DNA of 64,000 nucleotides from Helopsaltes ochotensis. Lineage: Eukaryota; Chordata; Aves; Passeriformes; Locustellidae. Position 1 is the first letter of the stretch. Each line of letters starts with the position of its first letter. The translations under genes and the position numbers were made by a program. Under the pieces are notes generated by a model that had not been told where the DNA came from, did no database searches, and saw nothing but the letters and a program-made list of their open reading frames with translations. The DNA is taken from the NCBI GenBank assembly GCA_013400155.1, contig VXBM01000417.1:597414-661413 (forward strand), given 5' to 3'. Below are positions 38,431-51,849 of this stretch, piece after piece.

Positions 38431-40853
38431 TGAAGTTTTTTAGATCTCCAGGGCTGGAAAAGCAAAAGATAAGATATAATGGGAAGAGAAAAAAGAGACA
38501 TGGGCCCAGAAGCCTTGGCAATGTGGAAAAAATCAGAAAAGAGCAGACAGACAAAGACAGACATGAATTGGAGGGACAAGTAACCTGAGTTAGGAGAGGA
38601 AGTTGAAATTGGTGTGATGGAGAGATTGAGAAAGAACTGAAATCAATGCTTGGAGCAGGAGACCAGATTAGTGTCAATTTTCTGAAGTGGCTCAGGGACA
38701 GTCAGAAAAACTGAGGGGTTACCAAGGTGAGAAATTTGAATGGAAAAGAAACAAGTTCAGAGAGGAAGGTAAAGAAAAGCTAAAAGATTCAGGAAATAAA
38801 TTCAGATCTTAAGACAAGATGCTAGGGAAAAAAAAAAGAAAGCCAAGAAGCCAAGGAGTCAAAAAAAAGCTCCAAGGGTTTGGGTCCGTATTGGTCGCAC
38901 AGAAAATTTCAGCTGGGCAAAGGCAGAAAAAGAATAAGGAAAAATTACCCTTTCTTCTACAAGAGAAGCTGAGCAATGAGGTAAGTGTTTAAGAACAGCA
39001 ATTACAAGATCAATGCCTTCTGTGCTTAGTTTACATTTGTTCACTTTAAGTTTCCAGCACATGACTTGTATACTTAAGCAAATCTAGTATCACAAAATAA
39101 CAGATTAGATTGAAAGTACAGAATACAAACTCCTAAATCATATCAAATTCTCTTTAAGTAATTACCAGCATGTAGTTTCTTCTGCTGGAGAAGGTGACCT
39201 GATGTGGTTTGCTCAGTAGTTGTAAGCAATTAACTTTTAAATGGGAAATGAAAATAGATAGTGTTTCATTTGCTTGTTCTTGAGAAAATAAATAGAAAAT
39301 CCTTTGGACTCTTTGCTGAGTTTGTATTGATGTTCAAGTTAAATGTTCCTAAAATCAATAACTAATTAGTAAAAAAAATTTTGAGAAATTTCCAAGTTCT
39401 TTTGCAAATATATCTTTTCTTACATACTTGAGACATATATTTTATTAAAGATAATATTCCTGCAAATACAAGGAAATATTCAGTAATACAATGATTAAAG
39501 ACTAAGTAAATGTGCCATTTTAAAGATATTTCCAGCATTTGATAGAACTGACTTGATTTTTTGTATACAAATATATAGAGTGCACTGACGAGAATATTAG
39601 TACTTTTTTATGAATGGGTTTTTCAAACTACATAATGCAGATTTGAATTATTGATGCTGAATTGATTGTTTGTACAAATTAATTGGCTTCTGTACTGTTT
39701 TTTTATTGCACCAGTAAATGACATATATGTCACTCTGAGTGGCATATAGTACTGTGGTACATGTCAATGATCATAAAACTTGGTTCACCCTGATCAGTCC
39801 CATTTTTTAAAATCTCTTATTGAAGTTTCTAACTATTCTGGGAGAAAAAAAAAAAAAGAAAAAAGAGCAAAGCAGACGTGAGCTGGCTCATGCATGTTTC
39901 TCAGCATCTTCTGGCCTCTGCAATAAAACATTCACCTATCAGTCTTAATTTTTTTTTTTTTTGAGAATTATATTCTTTTGACTTAAGTGTTTTCACTTCT
40001 GTGATAATCTCTTGTGAAATTATTTGATTGACTAAAAGCATGATGATCTTTTGCTGTGTTGAGTCCCAGACACCTTGCAAAATTCACTGGATCAGTTTGA
40101 ATCCAATTTGCTAAATGGCTGCACCTATCTATGTAAGACCTCTCCCTGTCAGACATTACTGGCTGTCAGCTGCATTGTTGTCATTCAATTAATCTAAAGA
40201 GAATATAATAAAAAAAACAAAGTCACACATAGTAGTTACACTGAATCCCTATTTCTCTATAAAGGCCCAGGACTTTTCAAATCATAACCTTATGTGATGG
40301 GCTATTTCGCACTTCACTTGAAGAGAACAAAGTGCATCAAACTGTCCTAAACTTTGAAGTTCCAAAGGGTCACCCTGCAGCTAACAATTTCTATGTAAAT
40401 GGCTGTGACTCAAGCCTGGTTTGAAAAACACATGTGATGATTCAGATCATGGATCTCTAGTAAAGTATGTTTTATGCAGGACAAGAAAGGATGATCTCAA
40501 AATTGCTAAAAGGAACTGGATATCACATGACATTACATACCTTGATTTCCTGTCTGGTATCTTTCTCTAAAGAGAAGTATTTACCAGTGATGTGTGGCCA
40601 CTCTGAGAAATCAAACATTTTATAGATGTAAGATGCCATGGCCAACAGCTATTATTCTGATTTTGGGAAGGAAAGGAGTGGGGTTAAAGGATCACTTCCC
40701 TCTCCTGGAGCTAGAAAGTAGAAAAATCTGAAAGGGATTGCTTCCTGGTTACACTGACTTTTGGGCAGGCTGCTCTGGAGGAAACATGAAAAACTGTCAT
40801 ATACTCACAGGATATGGTTAGTGAACGCATGATCTAAAATACTGAGCACATAC
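38431..40853. other. Intron between exons 8 and 9, distal part
   Basis: Purine-rich for the first 500 bases, then AT-rich with poly-A/T runs at about 39,845-39,858 and 39,950-39,962. No gene. Confidence 0.5.
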
Positions 40854-41078
40854 ATGGCAAAAGCTCCTCTGCAGGGTTTCTTATTGCCACTTCTCTCCAC
40901 GTATCACCTTCATCCTTGTCTGCGGAAAGCCAGCTTTCTATGGGGAGGCAAATCTCCTCATCAGAAAGAGGGACGACACTTTCAAGTCTGACTTCCTCCA
41001 GGTACCAGTGGGATCATTTCCAGGGTTGTCGTGGCCAATGTGGATTTTATATAGCTGCCCAATATCTCTGAGATTAAC
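40854..41078 (-). pseudogene. Exon 8: PLAT repeat 3 complete C-half with 1-bp deletion
   Basis: A 225-bp exon where phase requires 226. After acceptor tttttacag it reads VNLRDIGQLYKIHIGHDNPG and NDPT. The frame then slips at about 41,007/41,008 and continues WYLEEVRLESVVPLSDEEIC, then ESWLSADKDEGDTWREVA, to a gtatgt donor. Both parts are highly family-like (L-Y-K-I-H-I-G-H-D-N, W-Y-L-E-E-V, S-W-L), so one base is missing between D-P-T and W-Y-L. The last base T joins TG of exon 9 as Leu. The rest of the exon is excellent, so an assembly error is a real alternative. Confidence 0.88.
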
Positions 41079-42149
41079 CTGTAAAAAGAAATAAATTAAA
41101 AATAATTCAGATTGTAACAACAAATTATACTGTTGTCTTTAGCCATCCTTCTTATACTGGACATGCAAAATAAATGTGTAGCTAGCATAGCCAAGAGCAA
41201 TTGAGTTTTGTTAGAAAACTAAGCCTTAATATACAATGTATCCCAGAGAAAAATAGTAAAAACATATGGAGTAGTCTGCAAGTGTAATTTTACTGACTTC
41301 AGTGCCGCATTATTTAAAATGAGTAAAGGGCTCAGACAACCCAATCTGTTTATAGACCTCTTCAAGGAATCCATTTTCTAGTGTTGTAATGTAAACCTCT
41401 ATTTCTAGACAAATACTTTAACAAGCAGAAATAAATTCAGTCATTGTTGCATGAAATCATACAAGTCCATACAGTTACCATCAGCAGAGCCCTGTTAACT
41501 ATTCCTACCACTTATCAGTCTGCTACTTTTCTCACTGACTCCTGTTTTCATATGCACTGGTGTCAGGGTTAACTGTTTCTGTAAGTGCTGATGCCACACT
41601 GCAGCAAATTTAAACAATAAAACATGACTATGTTGCATTGAATTCTGCAGCCTTGAAATAAGAGCCACTATGCTTTGGGTTGCAAAAGTGTTTTGGGTCA
41701 CAGATGTATTTTGGGTGATTCTGATGGCAGGAATCTAAGCACAAAAGCAAGGTTAACCACTTTCAACCTTTTTTTTTAAACTTTTTTTATCAGTGTTGTG
41801 TTTGAAAGGTCATGGTAATTGGGAAAAAAATCACCAAGTAAAAAAGAACAAAAATAGTCATTTTCTTTACTATTATAGCAATTTTGTACTATTTCACATC
41901 AAAACAAAAAGGAAACAAATATCCCTGAGGCAAGCCTGGCATAACTCTGTTTCACAGGGTGAGAGCATGACATGTGTGGAGTAGTAAAAACTCTGAATAG
42001 TCACACTTATGACCATTGTAGTAGGTTTTGCTATATTAAAACAGTATGTTAAAGTAAGATGTGCCAACTGAAGATACAATTATACCATTAATGCAACAAA
42101 ACCATGTACCTCAAAGATACGCTGCTAATACTCACAGCAGAGTTACAGC

Positions 42150-42548
42150 AACAGATAAAAAGGAACGGCTGAGGGAGCTGGGGGTGTTTAGCCTGGAGAA
42201 AAGGAGACTCAGAGGTGACCTTATCACTCTCTCCAACTCCCTGAAGGGTGGCTGTAGTCAGGTGGGGGCTGGTATCTTTCTCCAGGCAGCAACTGACAGA
42301 ACCAGAGGACAGAGCCTTAAACTGTGCCAAGGGAAATACAGGGTGGATATTAAGAAAAAGTTTATTACAGAAAGGGTGATAAAGTACTGGAATGGTCTGC
42401 CCAGGGAGGTGGTGGAGTCACCATCCCTGGATGTGTTTAAAAAGGACTGCCTGTGGCACTTGGTGCCATGGTTTAGTTGAGGTGTTAGGGCTGGGTTGGA
42501 CTTGATCTTGGAGGTCTCTTCCAACCTAGAGATTCTGTGATTCTGTGA
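42150..42548 (+). mobile_element. CR1 LINE 3' end, 5' truncated
   Basis: Plus-strand sequence carries the classic CR1 order: aaggaacggctgagggagct, cctggagaaaaggagactca, the ccctgaagggtggctgtag phrase, ctggaatggtctgcccaggg, and the terminus tctcttccaacctagagatt then ctgtgattctgtga. The last repeats of attctgtga at about 42,530-42,548 are the CR1 hallmark. The 139-codon open frame across it is not a gene. It lies in the intron between exons 7 and 8. Confidence 0.93.
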
Positions 42549-43072
42549 AAGCACTCTGAAACTAGCCACAAATGCAGCCAGAACTAAGGCTAGGTTGCCC
42601 TAATAAATGTCACCCCGCTGCAAAACAGAGACTTCTGCAGTGGGAAAGGGATTGCTAAGGTTTCCTTGAAAATAAATATAAAAATATAGTAGAACTCTCA
42701 ACCTTTATTGCAAACCGAGTAGAGTATGGTATTGGTGGACAACAAAGGTGGTGCTCTCCTGAGATGTAGGCACTGGCTGCTATTTGTGGTACAAAAGTGT
42801 TAAGGGGCAATTTAGTAACTAAAACGCCGATACCTTGTGCCCTCATGGCCATGATTAGATTCTGGCTTAATCCCTGTTAAAAGAGAAGCATCACAGCCAT
42901 CACAGATTATTGTATACAATAATTATTACCATGATTCTTGGTCACAACCAGGAAACTCAATAAAAGAGCCATTTTCAATTTCTGAACCACCTAATCAGTC
43001 ATTTGGCTATGAAGCAAACTGAAACATTGATAAAGCAAATCCTGCATATCTATAGTATACGTATAGTGTCTC

Positions 43073-43096
43073 TATATATATATATATACATATAGG
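43073..43096. repeat. (TA)n microsatellite
   Basis: Alternating ta for about 20 bases, then tacatatag. Confidence 0.85.
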
Positions 43097-43181
43097 CATT
43101 ATAGTGTGTATCATATGAGTTGGCTCAACAGTGAATCTAAAACTTTTAAAATTATATTGATTTATCATAATATACTAAAGC

Positions 43182-43252
43182 GGATTTTTTGGGGTTTTTT
43201 GTTTTGTTTTGATTTGTTTTTTGTTTTTTGGTTTTTTTCGTTTGTTTGTTTC
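43182..43252. repeat. T/G-rich low-complexity tract
   Basis: Runs of T interrupted by G (gttttttgttttgttttgat and similar) directly beside a possible CR1 fragment. It could be the A-rich tail of a retroposed copy read on the opposite strand, or simple-sequence expansion. Confidence 0.7.
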
Positions 43253-43255
43253 AGA

Positions 43256-43480
43256 ATGAGGTCTAAGATGTTTCCAGGTGAATTCCCTCGTAAAGACCAT
43301 GAACATATCCTCCTAGTCCTTCTCCTCCTGCTGTGCTCCAGCAGATTCATTTCCTTCTTGTGCTCGAGGCCCTAGAGCTGGATGCAGCACTGCATGCGGG
43401 GTCCCACAAGAGCAGAAGAGAGGGACAGAATCCTCTCCCTCGACCTGCCAGCCACATAGTAGATGATCTTTGGCAGACCA
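43256..43480 (-). mobile_element. Probable CR1-related fragment
   Basis: The phrase ccctagagctggatgcagca, then ctgcatgcggggtcccac, then gagagggacagaatcctctc and cctcgacctgcc, is familiar from reverse-oriented CR1 elements in bird genomes. It is too diverged to assign a subfamily. Confidence 0.55.
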
Positions 43481-46400
43481 TTGGTACAACTGGGGAAAAT
43501 ATCACAAAAATAAGCACTTTTAGGAGAGCCGACCAAAAATCAGGGGGGAAAGGAAAGAAAAAGAAGAAAAAAAAAAGAAGCAATTTGAAAAAGGAGAGGG
43601 AACTGATGAAGCCCATTTATCACCATATCAGCATGCAGGGACTTCCTGTTACTGGATAAGCAAGAAAGCAATCCATCAAACCTAATCAAATGAAGTTTCA
43701 AGAAAAATCGGTAGAGAACAGAAAACTCTGTCCAGACCATTAGGTTTCTCCAGGAGATACATCTAGTTGCAACTAGTTCAATTAGATTTGTTGAAGTCCT
43801 GTTTAGCATCTCTAAATGTGTATGTCCTTGTGTCTTTCTGTGCTTCCTATCATTTGCTAACATTCACACTCTAAAAGCAGTTATGATATAACCAAATTAA
43901 GAAAGTTATGACCACGTGATAAAGGGGAATTTTCACTAAATTTCAAGTCAAATATATTTGCTTGCTTTCAGCTAAAAGGAGAAACAGTATAAAGCATCCT
44001 TGTCTACTTGACTTTCAAATTAAGAGGTTTTTGGTAGGATAAACTACGCTGGACTTACAGGTAATGGCATATGTCTGAGTCTGAAAAGCCTCAAAAATAA
44101 TTCAAATCACAGAACACTGCCCATTTGATAACATGCTTAGTAATATGCTTAATACTTTTGCATAATATTATTTTTCTGAATAATTCTTTATTAGTGACCT
44201 TGGGGGGAAAAGTCATGTTAGGTGGAAATTAGGAAATGGCAGAGGGGAAATCAATTGTATATAATGTTCTGAAAAATGTATAATACAATTAGAAATTTAT
44301 TTTCAATACCAGTTGCATATTTGGGGCTTGGAACAATTCATCTTGATGTCAGATCAGATATCACATTGGTCTCTCAGTGGTATTGACTTGCTAACACGTT
44401 ATTTTTTGTCAATTGGAATCCCATCAAATGTATGTCAAATTTTTTTCTTGAAGTGAAATGCAGAGGAAAATATTCTCATCACACAGTAGAGCTAACGATA
44501 TTCTTTTGACAACATAAACAGTGTCTTGAGGTTGCTTCTTCCTTTCCTGTGTTGAATAAATTGCCTTGAACTTCTGCAAATCTTGAACAGAACCTGGCAT
44601 TTAGAAATCTACTTTCACAGCCAGAAGAACTGTTCTGTAAAAAGTTGTAGAACAAGTTGACTTGGTCGCCCTTGTAAAACAAAGTGCTTACAACATGCTT
44701 ACAAAAACTGCAGTCAGTTATGATGTTCCAGCACTAAAACTGCAAAAATAACATTCCTTTTTATATGGAAACAGCCATTCTGATAGGCCTGCAATAAAAT
44801 GCCAAAGGGGAAAGGATGAGTTCCAGGACTAAAGCATCACTCCAAAAGTTAGGCAGCTAGATTCTATTTCTGGATCTGCTTTAGGCTTCCTAAGAAACAT
44901 TACAAAATTCACAAGCTTTTTTTGCTTCACTTTCCCAACTACACCACAAGGACAACATTTACATGTCTCTTACAGGGATATTACAAAACTCTCTTCATAA
45001 ATTTTGAGATCCTCAGAAAAAGGCACCACTCTGAAATTCTGTATTTTTCTAAAATGTTCTGCTCATTTTGGGTTAGTTGCTACTTTTCTAAAATTCAATT
45101 GAGATATCAAGAGTTATGAATTGTAATGATGTAGTAGAGTTTGGACATGGAGAGAATTTCAAATTCCATTATGATGTGGCTTACATCAGCCACCTGTAGA
45201 ACATAAACAAAACCTAAACTGCAGAGGTAACAAACAAGGGCATGGAAACACAGATTGAGCTAAGGAGATGTAGATACCACAAACATCAGGTATGGTGATC
45301 TTAGAGATGGCCTGTTAGAGAATTCTTCTACAAATGCCAACCTTTTCCCAGAAAAAGATTTTGCAATACACCTGAATTGTCATCCATAGTTAACTTGTTG
45401 GTTGATTGTGAAACTCCTTCTAATGCATTAACCAATTTGTGTCAAGTCCTGTAATACCTTCTAGAGGGGAGGGACCTCATATAGACCTATGTGACAGATG
45501 GCCAGCACTTAATGAACTTAAAAATACCATTGTGACTATAATGATGGTGGTAATTCTATTGCCTTTGTAGAATTTTTCTTTACCGTTACAGGGAATAATA
45601 TCAACACACATTTCATGGTACAAGTACCAGTCAAAATTATTGAAAAAACTGTCCACCACTTTCAAAAGGGCCATCTTTTCACATACAGCATCTTTGCTTT
45701 AATCATATTCTAAATGTTTGCAATTAAACTAGATAGATCTGCTAAACAATACACCTATATGCTTTTCTCATTGCTACTATTTATCAGACTAAATAATCTT
45801 CTTACCATAGGCAATGGGAACATTTTCATTAAATCATGTGTTAGTCAACTTGGCCTTACTTTTTGAGTTTTAAATTTAGCAAAAATCATATTTTACAATT
45901 TTTCTCTAAGCATAAATTGAAATCCAGGTTTATCAGCAAGAAGTTCTTCCTAAAGAGGATGCAAGGACTAAATTTTAATTCCATTTTTAAATGTGCTGTG
46001 CAAATACACTTTTTGGTCCCTAACATACCTGTAATATTTTGAGCGGAGTCAGTATTGACTATCTTCATGAACTTAAGATGTTTAAGTGAAAAGTGAAGTT
46101 CCTTGTCTGAACAAGAAAAGGTTCAATGGAAAGATGATTAAATAAAAGGATTGAAAAGATACATGAGATGACTCCATGTCTCTTTTATATACTAGAATAA
46201 GTGAAATAATATCACTGCTTTCCTGTTGTGTAGAAAGTATCCTGCAATCTCTGAGATAAACTCAGGCTAAAATGAAAATCATTTGGATAAATCAACACTT
46301 CAGAGGCAGCTGCACCAAAATCCTAATGTCTAACACACCCACCAGAGAATATGCTTGACAGACAGTTAAATATTTCATGTAAGGTCACTTCATTAACAGA

Positions 46401-49400
46401 ATTTCAGAGAAGTCATGTACAGCAGTTGGATTCCCAAAAGAAAGAAAAATCATTGACTGCATTAGTTTAACTTTTACAGCACTGGGATATAATAGAGAAA
46501 TCTTTGGAAGTAGATGATATTTTTAAATTGTGAACATGCAGCTAATAACTGTGGCCAAAAATTCAATAACTATTATACCAGTACAGTACCCAGGGTCCAC
46601 CCATGCTGCTTGCTTTTTCCAGATGTCTGAATTCAGCCAATTGGTTAATTGTGCCCCAAAAACTTGGCACAGTTACACAAAAACTCAAGAATTAGAGTTT
46701 GTCACAGGTGCTCACACATAAATGTAACAGTGTCATGAAAAAGGATGGATATAGACATGTAAGGAATAGGATTAAAGGCCAAACAAAGATCAGCATTATT
46801 TTTTCCTGCTTCATACTTGCTTTGGTCACAGAAATAGATTGGGAAAGCAAATACTGTGCTCATTGCACAGTGACGGTTAAAACACTTTCTTTTCCAGTGC
46901 ACTCAAGCTCTGAAAGAACTTTTCTTTTACTGTGGGGTTAATCAAATTATGCCAACAGCAAGTACAAATACACACACGCACACACACACATATATTTATA
47001 TATATATATATACACACATACTTGATACTGCAGTACATACTGCCTAATTACTGAACAAGTAACACCACATTCCCCTCTCCCATTTCTTGAAGATGAGATG
47101 AGCTGTGTTTTTCTCCAAGATTTCTTGTGAGCTCTTTACAGTCCTGTGCTGTTTTTTTGGAATAAGCTAAATTTTGTTTAATGCACAGCCCAAAGCCGAT
47201 GAAGATAATTTTACATACTTCTCTTTTTATCTCAGTAAGGGATGAGGTTCATCTTGTTATCATCTGCATTTCACAGACAGTGACAGTTTCAAGTGGAGTA
47301 CCAGTCATGAGTATGATTGTTTTATGCTGCCTTAAGCAGATCTGAGTGGGCTTCTCTAAATTTTATTCAATTGTTTCTGGACCTAAATGGTCATTACGGA
47401 AAAGAAGAACAGCTGGAAAACAGCAGGAAACAAGACATGTCCAGCTTTTTAAGCATTGTCTGTCCTATGGTTAAGAGTGTGGATAGCTACAATAGTGCTT
47501 AAGTTCACTTTTGCAATCTTCCCACTCTGGAAAGATTCTAACTGAGCTCATTTCAGCATCTTTTCTTTGAACATCACAAGCAAAAGCATGAAAATGGATT
47601 TGTTTCAACCTATTTTTACAGCATTTATTTTTCTTCTCACTGCTTCTCACTTTACTTTGGAGATCTCAGTTTTGACTGATGAAAGAATGACCATGAATCC
47701 AGAGTCCAGGAATGAAAGACTCACAGTGAAACACAACAAATTCTTAGAGTCTGTTGTGCTGATTCTAGAGAAAGGAGTTTTAATTATTCTTATATAGGTC
47801 ATTTTAAATGACTGATAATTTTATTTAAATAGGAGGAAACCAAAATGAAAAAGCAATTGATCAAGTTCTAAGTGTAACACATTCCTGAGATGCAGTACAG
47901 CATGAAGGTGCCCCTGATGAACACTACTCTTAACAAATTAAATTTATATTACTATATTACTTTCTGGTATTTGCCCTAGACCATAGGATTGGTTTAAAGG
48001 ATTGTTTATGCAGATGAAGAAACTCTAAATCATGTAAATGGATGTGGCACCAGCTTTAAAAGTTAGAAAAATGAGCTCCTACAGCAAAATTCACACCAGG
48101 GATGGATTTCAGTTTCCAATGCTCCGAAAATATCATGCATACTTCATGTTCTGTACTTGCAAACATGGAACAGCTACCTTCCTTACAAAGACAACCACCA
48201 ACTGTAAAATATAACCTAAGGTTAAACTGAAAATTCTGAAGATTTCTTAGGAAAAAATCCAGCACTTCTAGCAGTTTAATATAATATTATTTTTGAAGAC
48301 ATTGACAATGTGTTGAGATTCTTAAGACCAACACTGCCCTAAAGAGACTGAAGAGCTGATAATGAAGCAAATTCACAAAACAATCATGGAAAAAGACTTG
48401 TTAGGGAAATTCTGGGTCCTGCCGCTATTATTAAGGTGAGCAGTATTTTGAACGCAGATCTACTGAACCAGTCAGTGGTTTTACTGGCTTCATTATTACT
48501 AGAACAGCAGAACTTGTACCCGAAGGTATGGAATTATTATGTATGGAAGTAATAAAAATGGAGAGATTGCAGCTGGCTTCTACAGTAGATAATAGGCTTA
48601 CAGTCTTATGCTTAGTTCTCTTTGACACAGAAGGGAATATTTGGCATGACCAAACATTAAAAGAATACTTTTTAAAAGAATTTCTTTATCAAACAGTCTG
48701 TACAGTCATAAAAGATAATTCGGCATGTTTCAAAGAATGATGATACAGAATACAGAGCTCCAGAGAATATAATTTACAATATAATTAAAGCTCCAGTGTC
48801 TTGAGCAACTCAGCAGTCTGCCAAAATGAGTATTTTTGAAACACTGAGAAATACTCAGGGACTGTGATGACACCAGAGGAAGATGCAGGAAACAGATCCG
48901 AGTAGTGATGAAAGCTGTAACTTATGGTAGATTGATATTCCTCTACTGGAAAAGGAATGACTCTCAACAGAAAAATTATGCCTTAAAAATTATGCATCAA
49001 TAGTAATAGAAGCAGAAAACCACAGCCCAAGAGTAGTTTCTTTGAACACACAGGAACAATTCAGAGCAGAAAAGGAAATCTATCAGATTTAAATTCTGTT
49101 TTTTCCTGTTCCCATAATGTTTATCCTTGATATACCCATCTGGCAGGAAAACTTGGTAAGCCACAAATGTTGTGCAGAGTACATAAGACTGTCTTGTGGA
49201 AACCTAGAACCCAGGACTCCAGACAGAAACAGGAACTCTCCCCATCACACAATTGTAAATTACCTTCAATGAATTTCATGTACTGCCATCATATGGAACT
49301 CTCCAAGGGTAGTAGCTTTGTTACATTATACCTGCATTACTATGGACTTTGGCCAGTTTTTAATTTCATTTATGAAAACCTTAATCAGAGATAGCCAGGG

Positions 49401-50591
49401 TTAATGAAGTTACACTTGCTTTATAAAGCAATAGAAGCGACACTAAAATTAAGTTTCTAGAATGAAATCTCGGGAGGCTGTAAAGGAGCACAAGCTGATT
49501 TACTCAAGTTTTATTAACTTTCTGTTTTTCATTATTTTAAACTTTACTGAATATTCATTGTATATTTTTAGGTATCCAAGTTACTACACAGTTAACTGTG
49601 CTTTCTATCAGACAACTATTCTTGAGTTTTATTAAAACAATTCAGTACAGTTTGGTCTCATTCTTTTTGTGGGCCATTTCTCTGTGATTTCTTTTGGTTG
49701 CATGTGTGACTACAAGGGTTTTGAAATTATATTGTATTTTGATTGTTTTTTTGAGGAAAGACTGTGTTTTGTTTGTTTCCATTATATTATGCTGATCTCT
49801 TCTGGCACCCTGAGTCTGGCTGATTCTGGTATCAAAAGATACTTTCTGTCCCATCTGTCACTGATTCCCCATCATCTGTTTATTATGCATAAATTATTTA
49901 AACTAAGTGACATATCACAGACTTATCTATTGCAACAGGTACAGTCCTGACTGAGGAACTGCACAAACTAGAAAAAATGGCAGGAATTACAGGAACTTGT
50001 AGAAGTCCTGAGAAAAGTCATGTTTCTGGAGCACATCTTAGAGACTTTTTTTGTCAGCAGAGAGAAATGTCTCCCATTGCTTGAAAAAAACAGGACAATA
50101 CTTGTTTAACATGAGTTAACTTAATCTATGTGATTTACCTCTAGTTTCTAGCTACACCCCTCCCCTCTCCTTCTTTCTCCAAGAGAAAGTTCACACAAGA
50201 GTGTGCTTAGGTGGATGTTTGAGGAACTTCGTGGAAGAATTTACCCTTTCAAAGGTGGATATGCAACACAAACCATAACCAAGACTATCTTAATACATAA
50301 TGCAAAGAAAGTTGCTTTTATTTCTTCAAATGAACATCTAGTCTAAACTAGCACATCAAGAAAATGCAAGTATGAAGCAGATTCTGAGACACACATCTGC
50401 CCCATCCAGCTGTGAACACATTCCTGATTCAAAACTCACAGTGGTAAAAGTCAGCCGCTCCCTCAGATGATACTTTATCATCTTTACATGTTGCTTTGAG
50501 TCTTTTTATTACCTCCATTATCTAGTTTTGAGAAAAGCTACTTTGCATATGTTTTGAATTATCCGGTGTTTATATAACAGCCATACTATAC
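43481..50591. other. Intron between exons 7 and 8, main part
   Basis: About 7 kb of AT-rich sequence. A minus-strand frame at about 45,545-45,650 reads FFNNFDWYLYHEMCVD and KEKFYKGNR, loosely like a PLAT C-half exon but lacking a donor. It is not needed for phase. A mixed microsatellite lies at 46,969-47,020. Confidence 0.5.
46969..47020. repeat. Compound (CA)n(TA)n microsatellite
   Basis: Alternating ca with one cg interruption, then ta, then acacacatac. Confidence 0.9.
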
Positions 50592-50755
50592 CTTAAACGT
50601 ATCTTCAATGTTGGGATTAAACATCTGTTGTTTCCCAGATCCCAAAATAATAGGTCCAGAAGCTTTGTTTTCTCCATAAGTGTAAAGGAATACTGTTGCT
50701 GTTGTGCCAGCTGTTTCAAAATCCCCAGTGACTACAGTTATCTTCCAGTCTCCTT
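50592..50755 (-). CDS. Exon 7: PLAT repeat 3 N-half, open
   Basis: Open 164-bp exon with acceptor tttccttacag and donor gtatag. Two bases complete a Glu codon from exon 6, then GDWKITVVTGDFETAGTTAT, VFLYTYGE, and a GPIILGSGK segment, ending IEDTFK. This is the clearest PLAT N-half in the window, with the W-x-I-x-V-V-T-G-D strand and the F-x-Y-x-Y-G-E strand. It is nine bases longer than the 155-bp siblings, owing to the loop before the F-K terminus. No lesion is visible. Confidence 0.9.
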
Positions 50756-51849
50756 CTGTAAGGAAAAAAAAAACTAAAATGTTTTTAAAAATGTTGATTA
50801 TACAAAGCAATGTACTTGAAAGATATAAATGAAAGCAGAGTTTGGCCCAAGGACTGTAATGTAACTAAAAGGTGATGATGTCAGGAGAGGCAACAGAGGA
50901 TTGGCCAAACGCTGCACCATTCAAACTCATCTTAAGCCAGTTCTGGATCAAGGATGGAGAAGGCTTACACTACACTAAAGCCAGAAATATGAACACAGAG
51001 CTAAGTGAGATTTCTAGTGATAACCCTGAGGGTCAACACAGAAGCAGACCACCATCCAGAATTTGGGTTATGACAACAGTATAACCAAGAAATGCAACAG
51101 GAAAAATGGCAAAGCATCCCTATTAAGTACAATTTCCTCTCATTTTAGGTTGATGCAATACATCAACAGAGTTCCATTTGCCTGGATGGGGGCATGATAT
51201 TGAAATCAGCATGAAAAAAGATAAGGTTTTGTAGAAAATTCTGAACAGATTAGGACTCATTAAAACATCATTTTATATAAAGCTCCCTGACACTAAAATG
51301 TCATCTCTGCTCCCATACAATGTACACAAGTTATTTAAATTTTCAAAAGCAGCTTAATATAAATCTTATTTTAAAAAAGAACAATTCATAATTGTAAAAT
51401 GCATTTCTACATCTGAAAAGACGGGATTGCACGCTTCTCCACCCCTCATTGATTGCAGCTTTTGTCTGTGTGAAATTCCACATAGCGACTTAACTTCATT
51501 CTGTTCAAGGAAAACAACAAATGAAATACCAGCCCACAGTCATCTTCTAAATAAATGCCGTAGCATACACTGCAGTTTTCTTAGTAGAAAGCTGTCTGGT
51601 AATGCCTGCATGATTTAAATCTCTTGTCTGGCAGAAGTATTTATCTTGGGCCAGTCTCATTATCACTCAGTAATTTGCCCCACAAAAATTGAACTGGAGC
51701 AGGAAGTTTGATTTCCTGTTTTCTAAGTCTTCAGAGGCCTGGCTGATGTCTGGTTTGGGAAGGTGATAGAATTTTAAATGCACATAAATACACATCTGGG
51801 TGTTCAGAAAGCAGCAACAGCTCATTTGTTCTGTCCAATCAAACCTGGC
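50756..51849. other. Intron between exons 6 and 7, proximal part
   Basis: Ordinary AT-rich sequence. Nothing recognised. Confidence 0.5.

Noticed and set aside
42061..42480. 139-codon open frame on the plus strand, among the longest in the window
   Set aside because: It lies within the 3' part of a CR1 LINE and reads through its noncoding tail region.
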